Shown here: positions 54,308-64,000 of the stretch, in pieces
How the letters are laid out: each line of letters opens with the position of its first letter
How positions within the stretch are numbered: position 1 is the first letter of the stretch
The notes under the pieces: model-generated
The model's database searches: none
The model's input: only the letters and a program-made list of their open reading frames with translations
Told to the model about the DNA's origin: nothing
Assembly: GCF_003589595.1 (NCBI RefSeq)
Contig: NW_020653713.1
Coordinates: 5,098,330-5,162,329 of the forward strand
Direction: 5' to 3'
DNA from: Hyposmocoma kahamanoa
Lineage: Eukaryota; Arthropoda; Insecta; Lepidoptera; Cosmopterigidae
Length of the DNA: 64,000 bases
Made by a program: the position numbers and the translations under genes

Positions 54308-54418
54308 GTTCACACTCATAGCCAAACTTCACAAGGGAAACCCCGTGTCGCGGCTGCCATGTACCCACATAAAACACCAAAAATTACATTCAAATTCGAG
54401 AAAAATAAATGTAGGCAA
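54308..54418 (-). mobile_element. SINE family B, partial copy
   Basis: CAAGGGAAACCCCGTGTCGC, GGCTGCCATGTACCCACAT and a diverged AAATTACATTCAAATTCGAG. Confidence 0.6.
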
Positions 54419-54667
54419 CCCGTTCTCTACCAACACTGCATATGACCAATCCGAACATAAGCATCTACTTGAAATTCTACCATTTCCTTCTTCTATTAAA
54501 CGCTATATCTATCAAACGCCACTACCGTCTCATTGAAAGCATACAATTCTGTGGGGTTTTAGAACTCGATATAAAGTATTTTCAATTATATTTATTAATT
54601 GACCAGATATCTCTTGCTCCTTAACTATGATGAGACTGAAAATCTACTAAAAGTCGTCAAATAACCT

Positions 54668-55021
54668 CACAATTCCACACTCACAAACACACACGAACAC
54701 ACACAGACACACAATCACTCACACACTCAGACACACTCACTCACGCACTCAGACACACTCACTCACTCACTCACTCACGCGCTCACGCGCGCACACATAA
54801 TTTGTTTTACTTATTTTTTACTTCCACCTCAGTACTTTTGTATCTCATCATTACTACTAACATGACTATCCTAGGGGTTGGGTGCCTGGAGACCCATATT
54901 ACAAGCTCTGCTTAGTTTGGGCTCCAGTCTCCCACAATACATTACTCTAAGCTTACGTAATAATGTATATTTACTGTAATTGTAACGTTTCTTTGTATTG
55001 TGTTGTGGAGATAAATAAAGA

Positions 55022-55048
<27 letters not shown>
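54668..55048 (+). repeat. Family N: CA-rich block, unique middle, TTA tail (copy 1)
   Basis: CA/CTCA-rich repeats at about 54668-54800, then about 200 bp with GGTTGGGTGCCTGGAGACCC and GGGCTCCAGTCTCC, then GGAGATAAATAAAGATATTT and (TTA)n. The same order occurs at 60750-61072. Probably a LINE 3' UTR with a built-in microsatellite. Confidence 0.6.
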
Positions 55049-55059
<11 letters not shown>

Positions 55060-55099
55060 ATTTATATTCCGAAGCCATGCCAAATTATTGTACTCTATT

Positions 55100-55215
55100 C
55101 CGTCACTATTCTGCACTGAGGCCTGTGGATGAGAAAGTCAATTCGATTCCCGGTAGGACCAATTTGTAAAATTATTTTTTCTAAATTGGTTCTAGACTCG
55201 GTCTTTCGGGTAGTA
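55100..55215 (+). mobile_element. SINE-like family L, copy 3
   Basis: GAGGCCTGTGGATGAGAAAG, ATTCGATTCCCGGTAGGACC, AAATTGGTTCTAGACTCGGT and GGGTAGTACCCTAGAG. Confidence 0.55.
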
Positions 55216-55289
55216 CCCTAGAGTGACTTCTATTGCTCTGTTACTCATAGTGCTGGCAATTCTCAGAGATCTTTTTTTTATAAAAAATA

Positions 55290-55400
55290 GGTGCGCGTTT
55301 GACCTCCATCTCACCTGTTATAGCGTTCGGACGTTCGCGGCCACCACGCCGACGCCGCGCGGCTGCGGCACTGCTGCAGCGCGGCTAACAGCGGATAATT
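55290..55400. other. GC-rich patch
   Basis: GCGGCCACCACGCCGACGCC and CGCGGCTGCGGCACTGCTGC stand out against the AT-rich background. Perhaps part of a GC-rich MITE like the one at 53725, but no matching ends were found. Confidence 0.3.
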
Positions 55401-55404
55401 TGAA

Positions 55405-55680
55405 CGTACCCTAAGTCTGCAGGCAGGGTATTCCACTCCCTGGCCACTCGCCATGCAAATGTAGAAGCGAAACGCTTCATGCGAATCCTGGGAATATCCA
55501 CAACATAGGTGTGGAACCCCAGACCACGTCTAGTCCCCCAATGAAGGAAAGGGGAATACGGGATCAAATTATGTAATTCCGTCCCACACTCTCCGTAATA
55601 TTCTCTCAGGTAATTAGTGTGGTTGTCTAGCACATTGCTATTTAGTCTTGAACACGTTATAAACAGTACAGTATTTTAAT
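55405..55680 (-). pseudogene. LINE RT C-terminal fragment
   Basis: Minus-strand frame: NYLREYYGECGTELHNLIPY, then RGLGFHTYVVDIPRIRMKRF and ASTFAWRVAREWNTLPADL. This is the hPxxVxxPxxRTxRFxxSFxxRxAxxWNxLP ending of LINE ORF2. Confidence 0.65.
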
Positions 55681-56450
55681 TATCAACGAAATTTTAAAGT
55701 CAATTAACATGTTAGGTCGAAACCACATTTAACTTATTTGCACCAAATAAGCGATTTCAAAAATTTTTAGGTTTGCATCCGTCATTCCAATCAAGGGCAA
55801 ATCCCCAGTGTGCGCCAGACCTAATTTGCTGCCCAAACATTTTATTTTAATTTCTCCCCACACGAGTTCTCTCAATTAGATTTATGACCACGGGATTTAC
55901 TTTTCCTTTAGGAATACCTGTTGAATTTTACCCGAGAGTCTAATTTAGGATTTGTGTTTTTAATTTGTGTAGGTAACAGGTATGTCCTTATTAACCCGTA
56001 TTCGTCTCATTACTGGGCAAGGGTCTCTGTCTCTCTGATCTCTGCCTAATGATGCGTGTATATTAGGTCGATAGACCGCATTTGCTTTCACTTTACTCAG
56101 TGTAAACTCTGAGTCGTTTGACGACCGTAGTTTGCTGCCGAAGTTGTAAGTCTAATCTATATCAGACTACTAGGTCGCAATCGGCAAGCGATGGCTGACA
56201 AAACCAAGTTTGCTTAGAGCTACAAATCGAGTCAACAGATCTCACGAATTTATCTATGCGTTTGTTACAAACCTATCCATCAATCAACAATCAATCAACC
56301 AATTTAACTATTCATCAGAATAAGGTACATTATGATCTAATTTTAAATAAATCCAGTTTATTTTACCATAGCTGGCAGGCAAATTGTGTATGTCATTCAC
56401 CCGTATGGTTTTTTTTGTCTTCAAGGCTTTTTTTGCCATTTACTATCATG
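55681..56450. other. No recognised gene
   Basis: 56233-56290 (agatctcacgaatttatctatgcg) may be a scrap of family C. The rest has no motif. Confidence 0.3.
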
Positions 56451-56454
56451 ATAT

Positions 56455-56960
56455 TCATTTATTATTGTGAAATTACTGCATTAGTTTATTATAATTATTT
56501 ATTAATACATACAAAGATCGTGGAAATTGTTCTTTGTGGTCGTACAAACAAAAATTCCTTCGATCTGACAGTACAAAAAGGTTGTCCTAGATTGGCAATA
56601 CTGACGCTGGATCGTGTCTTGTCAGACCGAAGATATTTTTTTTTCGATCTTTGTATTAATTTCAGAAAAATCACTGAATGTCATTGAAGTAAAACTTCAT
56701 ATTATTCATTACAATCTATATTACAAGTTTCACTGTGTCGGCGGCTGTGTCACATCACGATGCGAGTGCTAGAGGCCGGGAAATATTTGTTGAAACGATT
56801 TATTGTGTCTCTGTGCGTATACTTGTATTAATTGTCAACAGCGTCGCCTTCGTCAGCCGAATTCGCTTGCCGAAGAGGCGGCTAACGACTCGGTGTAATC
56901 AACAGGTCATGCGCCTGTTGTTAAGCGAGACGCCTGTCCTACTGACGAGCTGACAACTGG
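56455..56960. other. SINE scraps and unassigned sequence
   Basis: 56455-56525 resembles the family C tail (TTATTGTGAAATTACTGCAT, TACAAAGATCG). 56897-56945 resembles family A on the minus strand (CAGGTCATGCGCCTG, GCGAGACGCCTGTCCTA). The open frame at 56256-56687 runs through these pieces and is not a gene. Confidence 0.4.
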
Positions 56961-57084
56961 CAGAGTTATTCTCTGAACGCTGTAACTTAAGCCTTTCAAA
57001 GCGAGAATGTATAGGTATTCGATATCGTCGACCTCATCATCCCTTTTTATCAGCTGAGATGGAGGTCAAATGCTCACTTATTTA

Positions 57085-57463
57085 AATTTTTGTTAATTCA
57101 TTTATTTTTGTGTGAAATTACTCCACTTGTTTGTTATAATTATTTATACAAAGATCGAACCCTCAGAAAAAATCCTTCGATCCAGCCGGATTCGAACCGA
57201 CGTCTTCTAGCCTTCTTCTAGCAACTAACTAAGGTAGCTGTAAAGGTATCTAACTGGGTGACGAAATATCATAGATTTCTCATAGATAACCAAATACAAA
57301 GATACGACCCAAGTACACAGAAAAAATTCGTAAGGTCCGCTGGTTCGTTCCGTGGTTTAATTGGTATAGCGTCTGGCATGGTATGCTAGAAGACGTCGGT
57401 TCAAATTCGGCCGGACCGAAGGAATTTTTTCTGAGTGTTAGATCTTTGTATTAATAATTATAC
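57085..57463. mobile_element. Two SINE family C copies in inverted head-to-head order
   Basis: 57085-57231 is the tail and part of the core on the minus strand. 57234-57463 is the leader, core and tail on the plus strand (GGTTCGTTCCGTGGTTTAAT, CGGTTCAAATTCGGCC). Together they can form a long fold-back with arms of about 120 bp. Confidence 0.75.
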
Positions 57464-58797
57464 TCACTTATTTTTATTAAAAGAAAACCTGGATAGAAAA
57501 TGGACATGTTTTTGTTTGTAGTTTGTCTAACTTAATTGAATATGTAGGTCTATTAATAACACTGAAGAAAAATGTATTTATGAAGCAATTTCTCCTTGTC
57601 ACTCCACCAGCTATAATAATATTCATTTCTACGTAAAATATTATTTTAAGTCAAGTTGTTACTACAGCTTGAAATTCACAGTTTATATAAATAATGTAAG
57701 CTTTATTGGTTAAGATTGTTAAGCATTATTTTTTTTAAGTACGACGCATTATTTTACATTGTTTTATGAAAGTTATGTAAAGTTTTGTATTTGTAATAAC
57801 ATAACATAACTGATTATACGTCACACAATAAATGAATGTTAAAAAAAAAAAAAAATTATAAAGTTGTGGTAAAAAATGTACTATTCTGCGACAATTCATA
57901 CAAATTTGAATTTATATTTTTTCTGCAGCGGTACAATATCAGTCAACCAAAAATAAACAGTATATCGTAAAACATTTTGTAACTGAATTAAAAAATGGAA
58001 TTGTTTCAAATTACTTTATTTTTAGTTTTTATGTTAGGAAGTGAAACTATATTTTTTTCGCTCTAAATAAATGTTTATTTGTTTTTAAACAAACCGACAT
58101 TAAAACGAAAAGTTTCATTTTTAATGTTATTATATAAAATAAATAAAGATGCATAACGAGTTTCTAGGTTTCTATTTTCAATGTAAACCTATTGTAATTA
58201 ATTTGTCTTCTTCCCCCGGACTGTTAAAAGCATTAGTTGTACTAAATAATATATAATATAATAAATATGTATATGAAAAAAGGCTTCCTTTGCATAGTAA
58301 ACTTATAAAGTGTAGATTTGTAAGCTTTTTAATTATATTAATCACATTTTTTAACGAAAAATATGCGCTAAAGGCAGGCGTAATATATTAAAATGTGACT
58401 CTGAATCGGGAGTTTGTTAAAACATTTGAAAAAAAAAAGGAAATAAAACAGTTGTCATACTGCACTGCGTCTATACTTTACCACTGAATCCCTGCATATG
58501 CGGGATTGGCTCACGTGACTCCGAGAAATATTTGTACAAGCTTTATCTTCTATCCATTTTAAAGTATACTCTTACTAGAATACGAGTTTGATAGAATCTT
58601 GAAAATGTGTTGGTATAGGATTTTTTTTTTGTAAGTAAAAAATGAGAGAGTTCAACTAAAGCTTTTTCAAGCAATTCGTACTGATTTCATACTACTGTGA
58701 CATTTGTCTATTATATTGTGCATAAGAATGCAATAAGTAACGCCAAAAGCTCAATCATATGGTTGCAATATCACGTATAATAAACAAGAAACGAAAA
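57464..58797. other. Very AT-rich, no recognised gene
   Basis: A near-perfect 21-bp palindrome at 58487-58507 (AATCCCTGCATATGCGGGAT plus T) is the only structured item noticed. Confidence 0.35.
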
Positions 58798-59315
58798 CTG
58801 GTGAAATTTCAGGCCCATGGGACTTATCAACTTATGCCTCAGGGTGACAGGCGCATTGGCAGTGCTACCGAAACAAATTAAACTACAAAAATTATGTGTT
58901 TTTTTATAATACCACGTGACGGGACGAATAAGTCATGCGCTTGGTGGAAAGCGACACGTCTGTCCGTAACAGTTATAGCCCCACTCAGAGCTTTAAAATC
59001 GCAAAGATCTTATGGGCACTCCCACTACGCCCGTCACCCTGAGACATAAGTTGACAAGTCCCATGTGCCTGTAATTTCACCAGCACCCTTACCATTACCG
59101 CTTGGTGGCAGAAATAGGTAAGGTGCCAGTACTTTCCAATTGATGGGACGAATATGTCGTGGTAAGCGACTCGCCTGTCCATAACAGTTGCAATGCCATT
59201 CAGAGCTTTAAATTGCAATAATGTGCCCGTCACCCTGAGACAAGTTAACAAGTCCCATGTGCCTGTAATTTTACCAGTACACCTTTAAAACCGAAACGCA
59301 GTATTCTCCTTCACG
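58798..59315. mobile_element. Cluster of three family A pieces
   Basis: 58798-58868 plus strand (GGTGAAATTTCAGGCCCATG to GGCAGTGC), 58902-59135 minus strand (GACGGGACGAATAAGTCATG to GGCAGAAATAGGTAAGG), and 59138-59315 minus strand (GATGGGACGAATATGTCGTG to AAACCGAAACGCAGTA). The last two are tandem in the same direction. Confidence 0.7.
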
Positions 59316-60049
59316 AGGACATTTACTAAAATTGTTTTTGCATTCCCAACAGTGTGCAATAAGAGCCCAGATTTTGATTCAAATTGGAATCGAACGGATC
59401 GGATAGTCTCGAAATCAGATGGGCACTGAGCGAGAAGATGAACCTGATTCCTACTATATCTTTCTAATTTGTGAGTTGAATCAACTATTGTTCTGATTAG
59501 AAATGTCAAAAGTTTCCGATCGGCCAATTGTGAATCGCAATTACGCGCCTCGAAAAATACGCAGTCTCCGATCGGGAGAGGCAATCAAAATCAAGCTACT
59601 GCATATCCTTTTCGATCTACATGAACTTTTCGGCATGTGTTTAATTACATTTATTTCTTATTATTATTATCATGTATTTATTAATTTAGACTCTTATTAT
59701 TAACAACAATAGTAAGCAAAACATTACCCCACTGGGCCACCACTTTAATTTTTAAACACATTTTATTTTTGATTAGCTCAGAGTTTAATGTTTACTACTT
59801 CTAGTAAGTATTTTATAACGTGACAAAGTGAGCGTCACTACGTCTCGTTACTCACGTCACGAGTCCCACTAGCGTCACGAAATGCACTTACACTAATTTG
59901 GCTCGTACACAACACCAATTGCACTCAACGCGAGTGTCCTTATCTTGGAAAGCATTTGTTAAAATCTGAAGCTTCAAAACTGTTTTACGCATTACAGCAA
60001 AGATAAAAGATATAATAATTTTATTGTGCAGTTAACGTATTGAACAGGT
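59316..60049. other. No recognised gene
   Basis: 59830-59890 has repeated CGTCAC/GTGACG words without clear periodicity. Confidence 0.3.
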
Positions 60050-60050
60050 T

Positions 60051-60250
60051 ACTGCCTCGGTTATCATGCCGGACTGTCACGCAGAGGCCCCATAGGTTCG
60101 ATTCCCGGGCCAGGAGAAATATATGTATGGCCTACATTTATTTCTCTCGTTAGTTTGGGTGTAATTTATGGTTGTCTATGCGTGTGTCCATGGCACCCTC
60201 GATACAGGGTTTCCTAGTGCGGGACTAAGTTGAGTGTGTGCGTTATAAAA
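60051..60250 (+). mobile_element. SINE family B, near full-length copy
   Basis: Box B GGTTCGATTCCCGGGCC, body to GGGACTAAGTTGAGTGTGTG and CGTTATAAAAAAAA. About 10 bases of box A are deleted. Confidence 0.8.
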
Positions 60251-60749
60251 AAAACAGTCGACGTGAGCGATATAATATCTAATACAACCCCAAAGGGATT
60301 TGCTTGATTCCGCACAACAGAGAAAGTGTTGAAAATACTTTAAAAAAATATATTGTAAAATTGAGGATATGCACTGATTATAATACGGTGTAAAAACACG
60401 AATCCTGAAAATTTTCACGATAGAAAAAAAAACATAAGAAAACCGCTGTAATCGATAGGTTGTTTTCTAAATCAACTGAACTAAATAGAACATGTATAGA
60501 ATACGATATACATGCAAAATGAATCGTATTAGTACGGGATTAATTTAAAATCGAGCCGACGTAGTACCGACACTTAATATAATTTATTTCAAAAACAATT
60601 GAGAGCGCATTATAAAATCATTGATTTTTCGTATAATAGTCCAACTACTACGCACAGGCCTCCTTCCATAATGAGAAGGCTTGGGCTGTAGTTCATTCAT
60701 CATTAAACTGCTTTGCAGATGTGTACAGGTTTTTTCATTTATTTTATAC
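60251..60749. other. No recognised gene
   Basis: AT-rich, no motif. Confidence 0.3.
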
Positions 60750-61072
60750 ACACACACACATGCACATACACACACACACACACACACAAAAAAAACACAC
60801 ACACACACACACAATTTTGTTTTATTCCTTTACTTTCTTATATTATTAAAATAATCTTGTATAAAACCCGCTCTCTGTAATTTAGAACATGGTAACGCTC
60901 TTATATTATGTAGTCCGGTTGGTGAGTGCCTGGAGATCCGTAACACAGGTCAAATCCTAGTATGGACTCCAGACTCTTACAAAGATGTATTAATAGTAAG
61001 TCCATAATGTTAATTACTTATTTATAGGATAACTTTGTAAGAGATAAATAAAGATTATTATTATTATTATTA
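60750..61072 (+). repeat. Family N, copy 2
   Basis: (CA)n at about 60750-60812 interrupted by AAAAAAAA, then GGTTGGTGAGTGCCTGGAGA, TATGGACTCCAGACTC, GAGATAAATAAAGATTATTA and (TTA)n. Confidence 0.6.
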
Positions 61073-61074
61073 TT

Positions 61075-61305
61075 TATACATCCCAATGCTGGGCACAGTC
61101 CACCACGTTGTCCAGGGGTCGTGAACCTTCTTCGACGTGCAGATTTCATTTAGATGTTTGCCTTCGCCAAAAAGCTCGTGGTAAATTTCAAATTAAAATT
61201 CACACATAAATTCCGAGAAACTCAAGGTGACAGCCCGGATTAGAACCCACGGTCTTTGCTTCAGGGGCGGTAGGTCAAACAATTAGGCTACAACGGCTGC
61301 TCTTT
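61075..61305 (-). mobile_element. SINE family K, best copy
   Basis: On the minus strand the tRNA-like head AGCAGCCGTTGTAGCCTAAT and GTGGGTTCTAATCCGGGCTG leads to GGACTGTGCCCAGCATTGGG. It abuts the TTA tail of family N, so it may have inserted there. Confidence 0.7.
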
Positions 61306-61745
61306 GTTCATATCCCTGGTATAATAAAGCCCACGTTCTTCATGAGTTGGGGTTGGCGGATGATTTTTATTTATAAAATGTATTTGTAAACATATTTTAT
61401 ATATTAATTATTCATAATAATTCTAGAGGTATGCCAAGTGCGTTCAGGTTTACCCGGGCGGAGGTCAGACTTGAAAATATACATTAAAGTATCTAGTCCT
61501 TAGGTTTTCGCGATTGTTTCACATAGGAAATGAAACAATTTTCTTGCTGAAGTCGCGTACTCGTTTCTTCAAAGAAACCGACGTTTAGGGCCTTTACATA
61601 TCTCTTGGTCACGGCTGAATCCGACTGGGCCTGAAACGTTGGTTTGTTTGGAAAAAAAAGAACAAAAATTTGATAATGATAAAAATCTATTACTCTTTCG
61701 ATACTTTTTTCTTTTGTTTTATAATTGCTAAAAAGATTTAATTTT
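61306..61745. other. No recognised gene
   Basis: A 100-codon minus-strand frame at 61493-61795 has no motif. Confidence 0.3.
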
Positions 61746-61867
61746 ATTTTTACCCGACTGCGGAAGGGTAAAAATAAATAATAAAATATGTCCATTTCTT
61801 TTTCACGCTGTACAGCCTAAACGGCTTGATGGATTTTGACATATGAGGTGTCGTTAGATTCGTCTTG

Positions 61868-61914
61868 ATTGTGGGAGTGTCATAGGTGGGAGTGTCATAG
61901 GTGGGAGTGTCAAA
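61868..61914 (+). repeat. Short tandem repeat, three 15-bp units
   Basis: GTGGGAGTGTCATAG occurs as three successive units, the last incomplete (GTGGGAGTGTCA). Confidence 0.9.
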
Positions 61915-62680
61915 ATATAATCAAAATAGTGAGGGCGAATATTTTTTTTATCTTTCCAGCTAAATACTTTCGCACTCGGTTTTATTATTTTTTAAATAAT
62001 TTTCAGACTTGTTTCTTCAAATATTTATTTCATTTCAGTGTATATTTGTAAAAAACTATACAATGAAATATAATTATAAATTGTAATTATAAGCAAACAT
62101 TTTTACCCAATTTAGAGAAAATAATAAAATTTAAGTGGAATGCAAATTAAGTGTAAGTAATAAAAGTATTTTGTTTTGCTTAAGTACATCTTCATAACTC
62201 GATGTAAGTACCAATTGTAATTAAAGTCTTTAAAATCGGTATAAAAATACAGACCACGTTAAACTGGATTTGCGAAATTCAAGAGTAAGAATTTCCACGT
62301 CAAGTAACAAAATAGGCATTCCGTACTACGGCCCGAGTCAGAACATCATTAGCTGGCTGCATCGGAGCAATCTTTTTCGAGGATCCTGCAATAGCGCCTG
62401 TTGCAGAATATCAAGCAAATAAGCTTTGAGTCTTATCCATTTGCTTTATATAAATTGTGTTTTAGTCTCTGGAAATTTGTATATGGAATTTATTATATTT
62501 GATAAGGATACTTACATAAGATTACACAAGAATATCTACGAGATTGAATCAGATATGCGGCGATTCATAAAACAGAATAAACCAAAATAATCGATAGAGC
62601 CCAAAAATACTTTAAGCTTGTGAACGGGGCACATTACTTGTGAAATAGGTGGGAGTTACTGCTACCTTTTGGTAGCAGTA
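61915..62680. other. No recognised gene
   Basis: AT-rich, no motif. Confidence 0.3.
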
Positions 62681-62681
62681 G

Positions 62682-63175
62682 AGTTCCTTATAAAAATGTT
62701 CGTCCTGGGAAGTACTGCCACCTTACTTATTTCTGCCGCCAAACACTAATGCTCCCATAACTGCCTCCGTGGCCGAACGGTTACCATGCCGGACTGCCAT
62801 GCAGAGGTCCTGGGTTCGATTCCCAGGCCGGGAGAAATATGTGTATGGCCTACATTTATTTCTCTCGTGAGTTTGGGTGTAATTTGTGGTTGTCTATGTG
62901 TGTGTCCATGGCACCTGCGACACAGGGTTTCCCTAGTGCGGGGCTATGCTGAGTGTGTGCGTTATTATTATTATTATTATATTATAACTGCGTGCCGGTT
63001 TTGAAGGTTGAGGGCGCTGGTGAAATGTACTTGATAATGGTACTTGTCAACTTGTGGGTCACACAGGGTGATAGGCGTAGTGGCAGTGCCCCTCAGATAT
63101 TTGCGATTTAAACTCTGAGTGGCACTACAACTTCTATGGACAGACGTGTCGCTTACCATGAGGCGCCTATGAGTC
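62682..63175 (+). mobile_element. SINE-like family A copy split by SINE B
   Basis: The left piece, 62682-62758, ends in AATGCTCCC. The right piece resumes at about 62992 with GTGCCGGTTTTGAAGG and runs to GGACAGACGTGTCGCTTACC. Together they cover most of the family. Confidence 0.75.
62759..62985 (+). mobile_element. SINE family B, best full-length copy
   Basis: Intact box A (GTGGCCGAACGGTTACC) and box B (GGGTTCGATTCCCAGGCC), full body to GTGCGGGGCTATGCTGAGTG, and a (TTA)n tail. ATAACTGC flanks it at 62757-62764 and 62984-62991, although part of it overlaps the SINE start. Confidence 0.88.
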
Positions 63176-64000
63176 GAAGAGTTCTCGATTGGCAACCGTG
63201 TACCGGATGACGTAGCGTCGGTCAGACCACTCACAAAGCGAACCGACCACCTGGTGAGTGCGATGTTGAATGCGAGCAACGCAATACCAGTTATTGTTGT
63301 GATGGCGGCAGTTCACAAAGCTACTTGTATTCGCTACTGGGTGTTTGATACTTGCGTACAACACTTTGTCTACATGCAAACACTGACAAATATGATCGTC
63401 TACACATGGAGTCAAATAAGCAGTTAAAATAATAAATACGACTGTAGTGTGGACGGTTTACTTGCGCATTTGCCTGTTTGGCTCTTTTGATGTGCGTCGA
63501 GAGACCGACCAGCGCGCGGTAACGCAAGTTTGGTGTTTGCTGTATTTTCGAATAGGCAAATACTTTATCACACGTATTGTCTACACATGGTGATTGTTTG
63601 CCAAATATATCAAATACACAAATACAGATAGCCATGTGAAGTGCCACCGTGATATTTATTGGACCGAGGACATGTTTCGGTAGACGTTTTATTTTTTATT
63701 TTTTTATTTATTGGTTCACTTACAGTTATTACACTGTTACTTACTAAAATTAAATATAGGTATAGAAGATCTTATCTAATTGCACAACCAATTACAAGTA
63801 AACACAGCTTACAAAAACAACATGAATGTAGATAAATTAGAACTTAAAAAAAAAAGCTATTTAATCCAGTTTAAAAAAAATAAAAAGAGAAAAGTAAAAT
63901 ACAAACAAAAAAATTATAGTAAATACAAGCGAACAAGGGTCTCGGCATTATTAGTTAAACAGAAAAACTAAATAAAATTAATTAAGGTTATATATAATAC
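63176..64000. other. No recognised gene
   Basis: TGTCTACACATGG occurs at about 63584-63596 and, with one change (cgtctacacatgg), at about 63399, near further tttgtctacatg words. This may be an unidentified small repeat. The end, 63680-63960, is A/T-rich; a Lys-rich frame at 63780-63971 is compositional. Confidence 0.3.

Noticed and set aside
56256..56687. 143-codon plus-strand ORF
   Set aside because: It runs across SINE family C scraps and AT-rich sequence; no motif.
60584..60814. Minus-strand frame with a VCVCVC peptide
   Set aside because: Translation of a (CA)n microsatellite.
62759..62840. tRNA gene with intact box A and box B
   Set aside because: It is the head of SINE family B. The tRNA acceptor stem is not closed and the SINE body follows directly.
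63780..63971. Lys-rich 63-codon frame
   Set aside because: Compositional effect of an A-rich strand.
1..64000. CRISPR arrays, bacterial operons or prophage
   Set aside because: No regularly spaced repeats with unique spacers and no bacterial gene structure; the sequence is eukaryotic and transposon-dominated.

Overview
This 64 kb window is AT-rich eukaryotic intergenic DNA, most likely from a moth or butterfly (Lepidoptera). The basis is the dense set of interspersed repeats of the type I associate with lepidopteran genomes: an A-tailed SINE-like family that is read here about 20 times, at least three tRNA-derived SINE families, 5'-truncated LINEs with short tandem tails, and a repeat starting AACCGACTTCAAAAAA. 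The species cannot be named from the sequence. I found no host protein-coding gene, no true tRNA or rRNA gene, no operon and no CRISPR array. Every open frame that I can recognise belongs to a transposable element, and each one is broken. The repeat family letters used here (A-P, U) are local labels, not database names.

Layout. 1-2.1 kb is the 3' half of a LINE (reverse transcriptase end, RNase H, zinc knuckle, GAA tail). 2.2-4.4 kb holds a decayed PIF/Harbinger-type transposon with both of its usual genes (Myb/SANT-like protein and transposase), lying between two near-identical MITEs. 4.7-9.6 kb has inverted-repeat elements, a LINE 3' end, SINE copies and a nested insertion with a 14-bp target duplication. 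10.1-11.8 kb is an internally deleted LINE on the minus strand. 12.1-14.3 kb has SINEs, the AACCGAC repeat and the first of two MITEs that carry a THAP-like exon. 15-18.2 kb includes a LINE interrupted by two different DNA MITEs. 20-29 kb is SINEs, LINE tails and another MITE. 30-33 kb has a Tc1/mariner-like transposase remnant, the second THAP-like MITE and a SINE inserted in a SINE. 34-46 kb is nested SINEs, a LINE C-terminus, a long TTTTGAA tandem array and a TIR element that contains a 485-bp repeat. 47-64 kb is SINEs, a 400-N assembly gap, LINE tails with built-in CA repeats and long AT-rich stretches with nothing recognisable.

The most informative signals are target-site duplications read directly from the sequence. 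Four copies of a 225-283 bp MITE starting CATTGACTTAC and two copies of a 371-378 bp MITE starting CTTAGAATAATAACG are all flanked by perfect 8-bp duplications. The second family contains a short ORF that looks like the N-terminus of a THAP DNA-binding domain, which points to P-element-type transposons. Three further MITEs begin with GGG or GGC and are flanked by TAA, as expected for PIF/Harbinger, and the relic at 2.5-3.9 kb shows that this superfamily was once encoded here. I see no new functional system. The interest lies in the nested transposon history and in the possible P-type, THAP-carrying MITEs.
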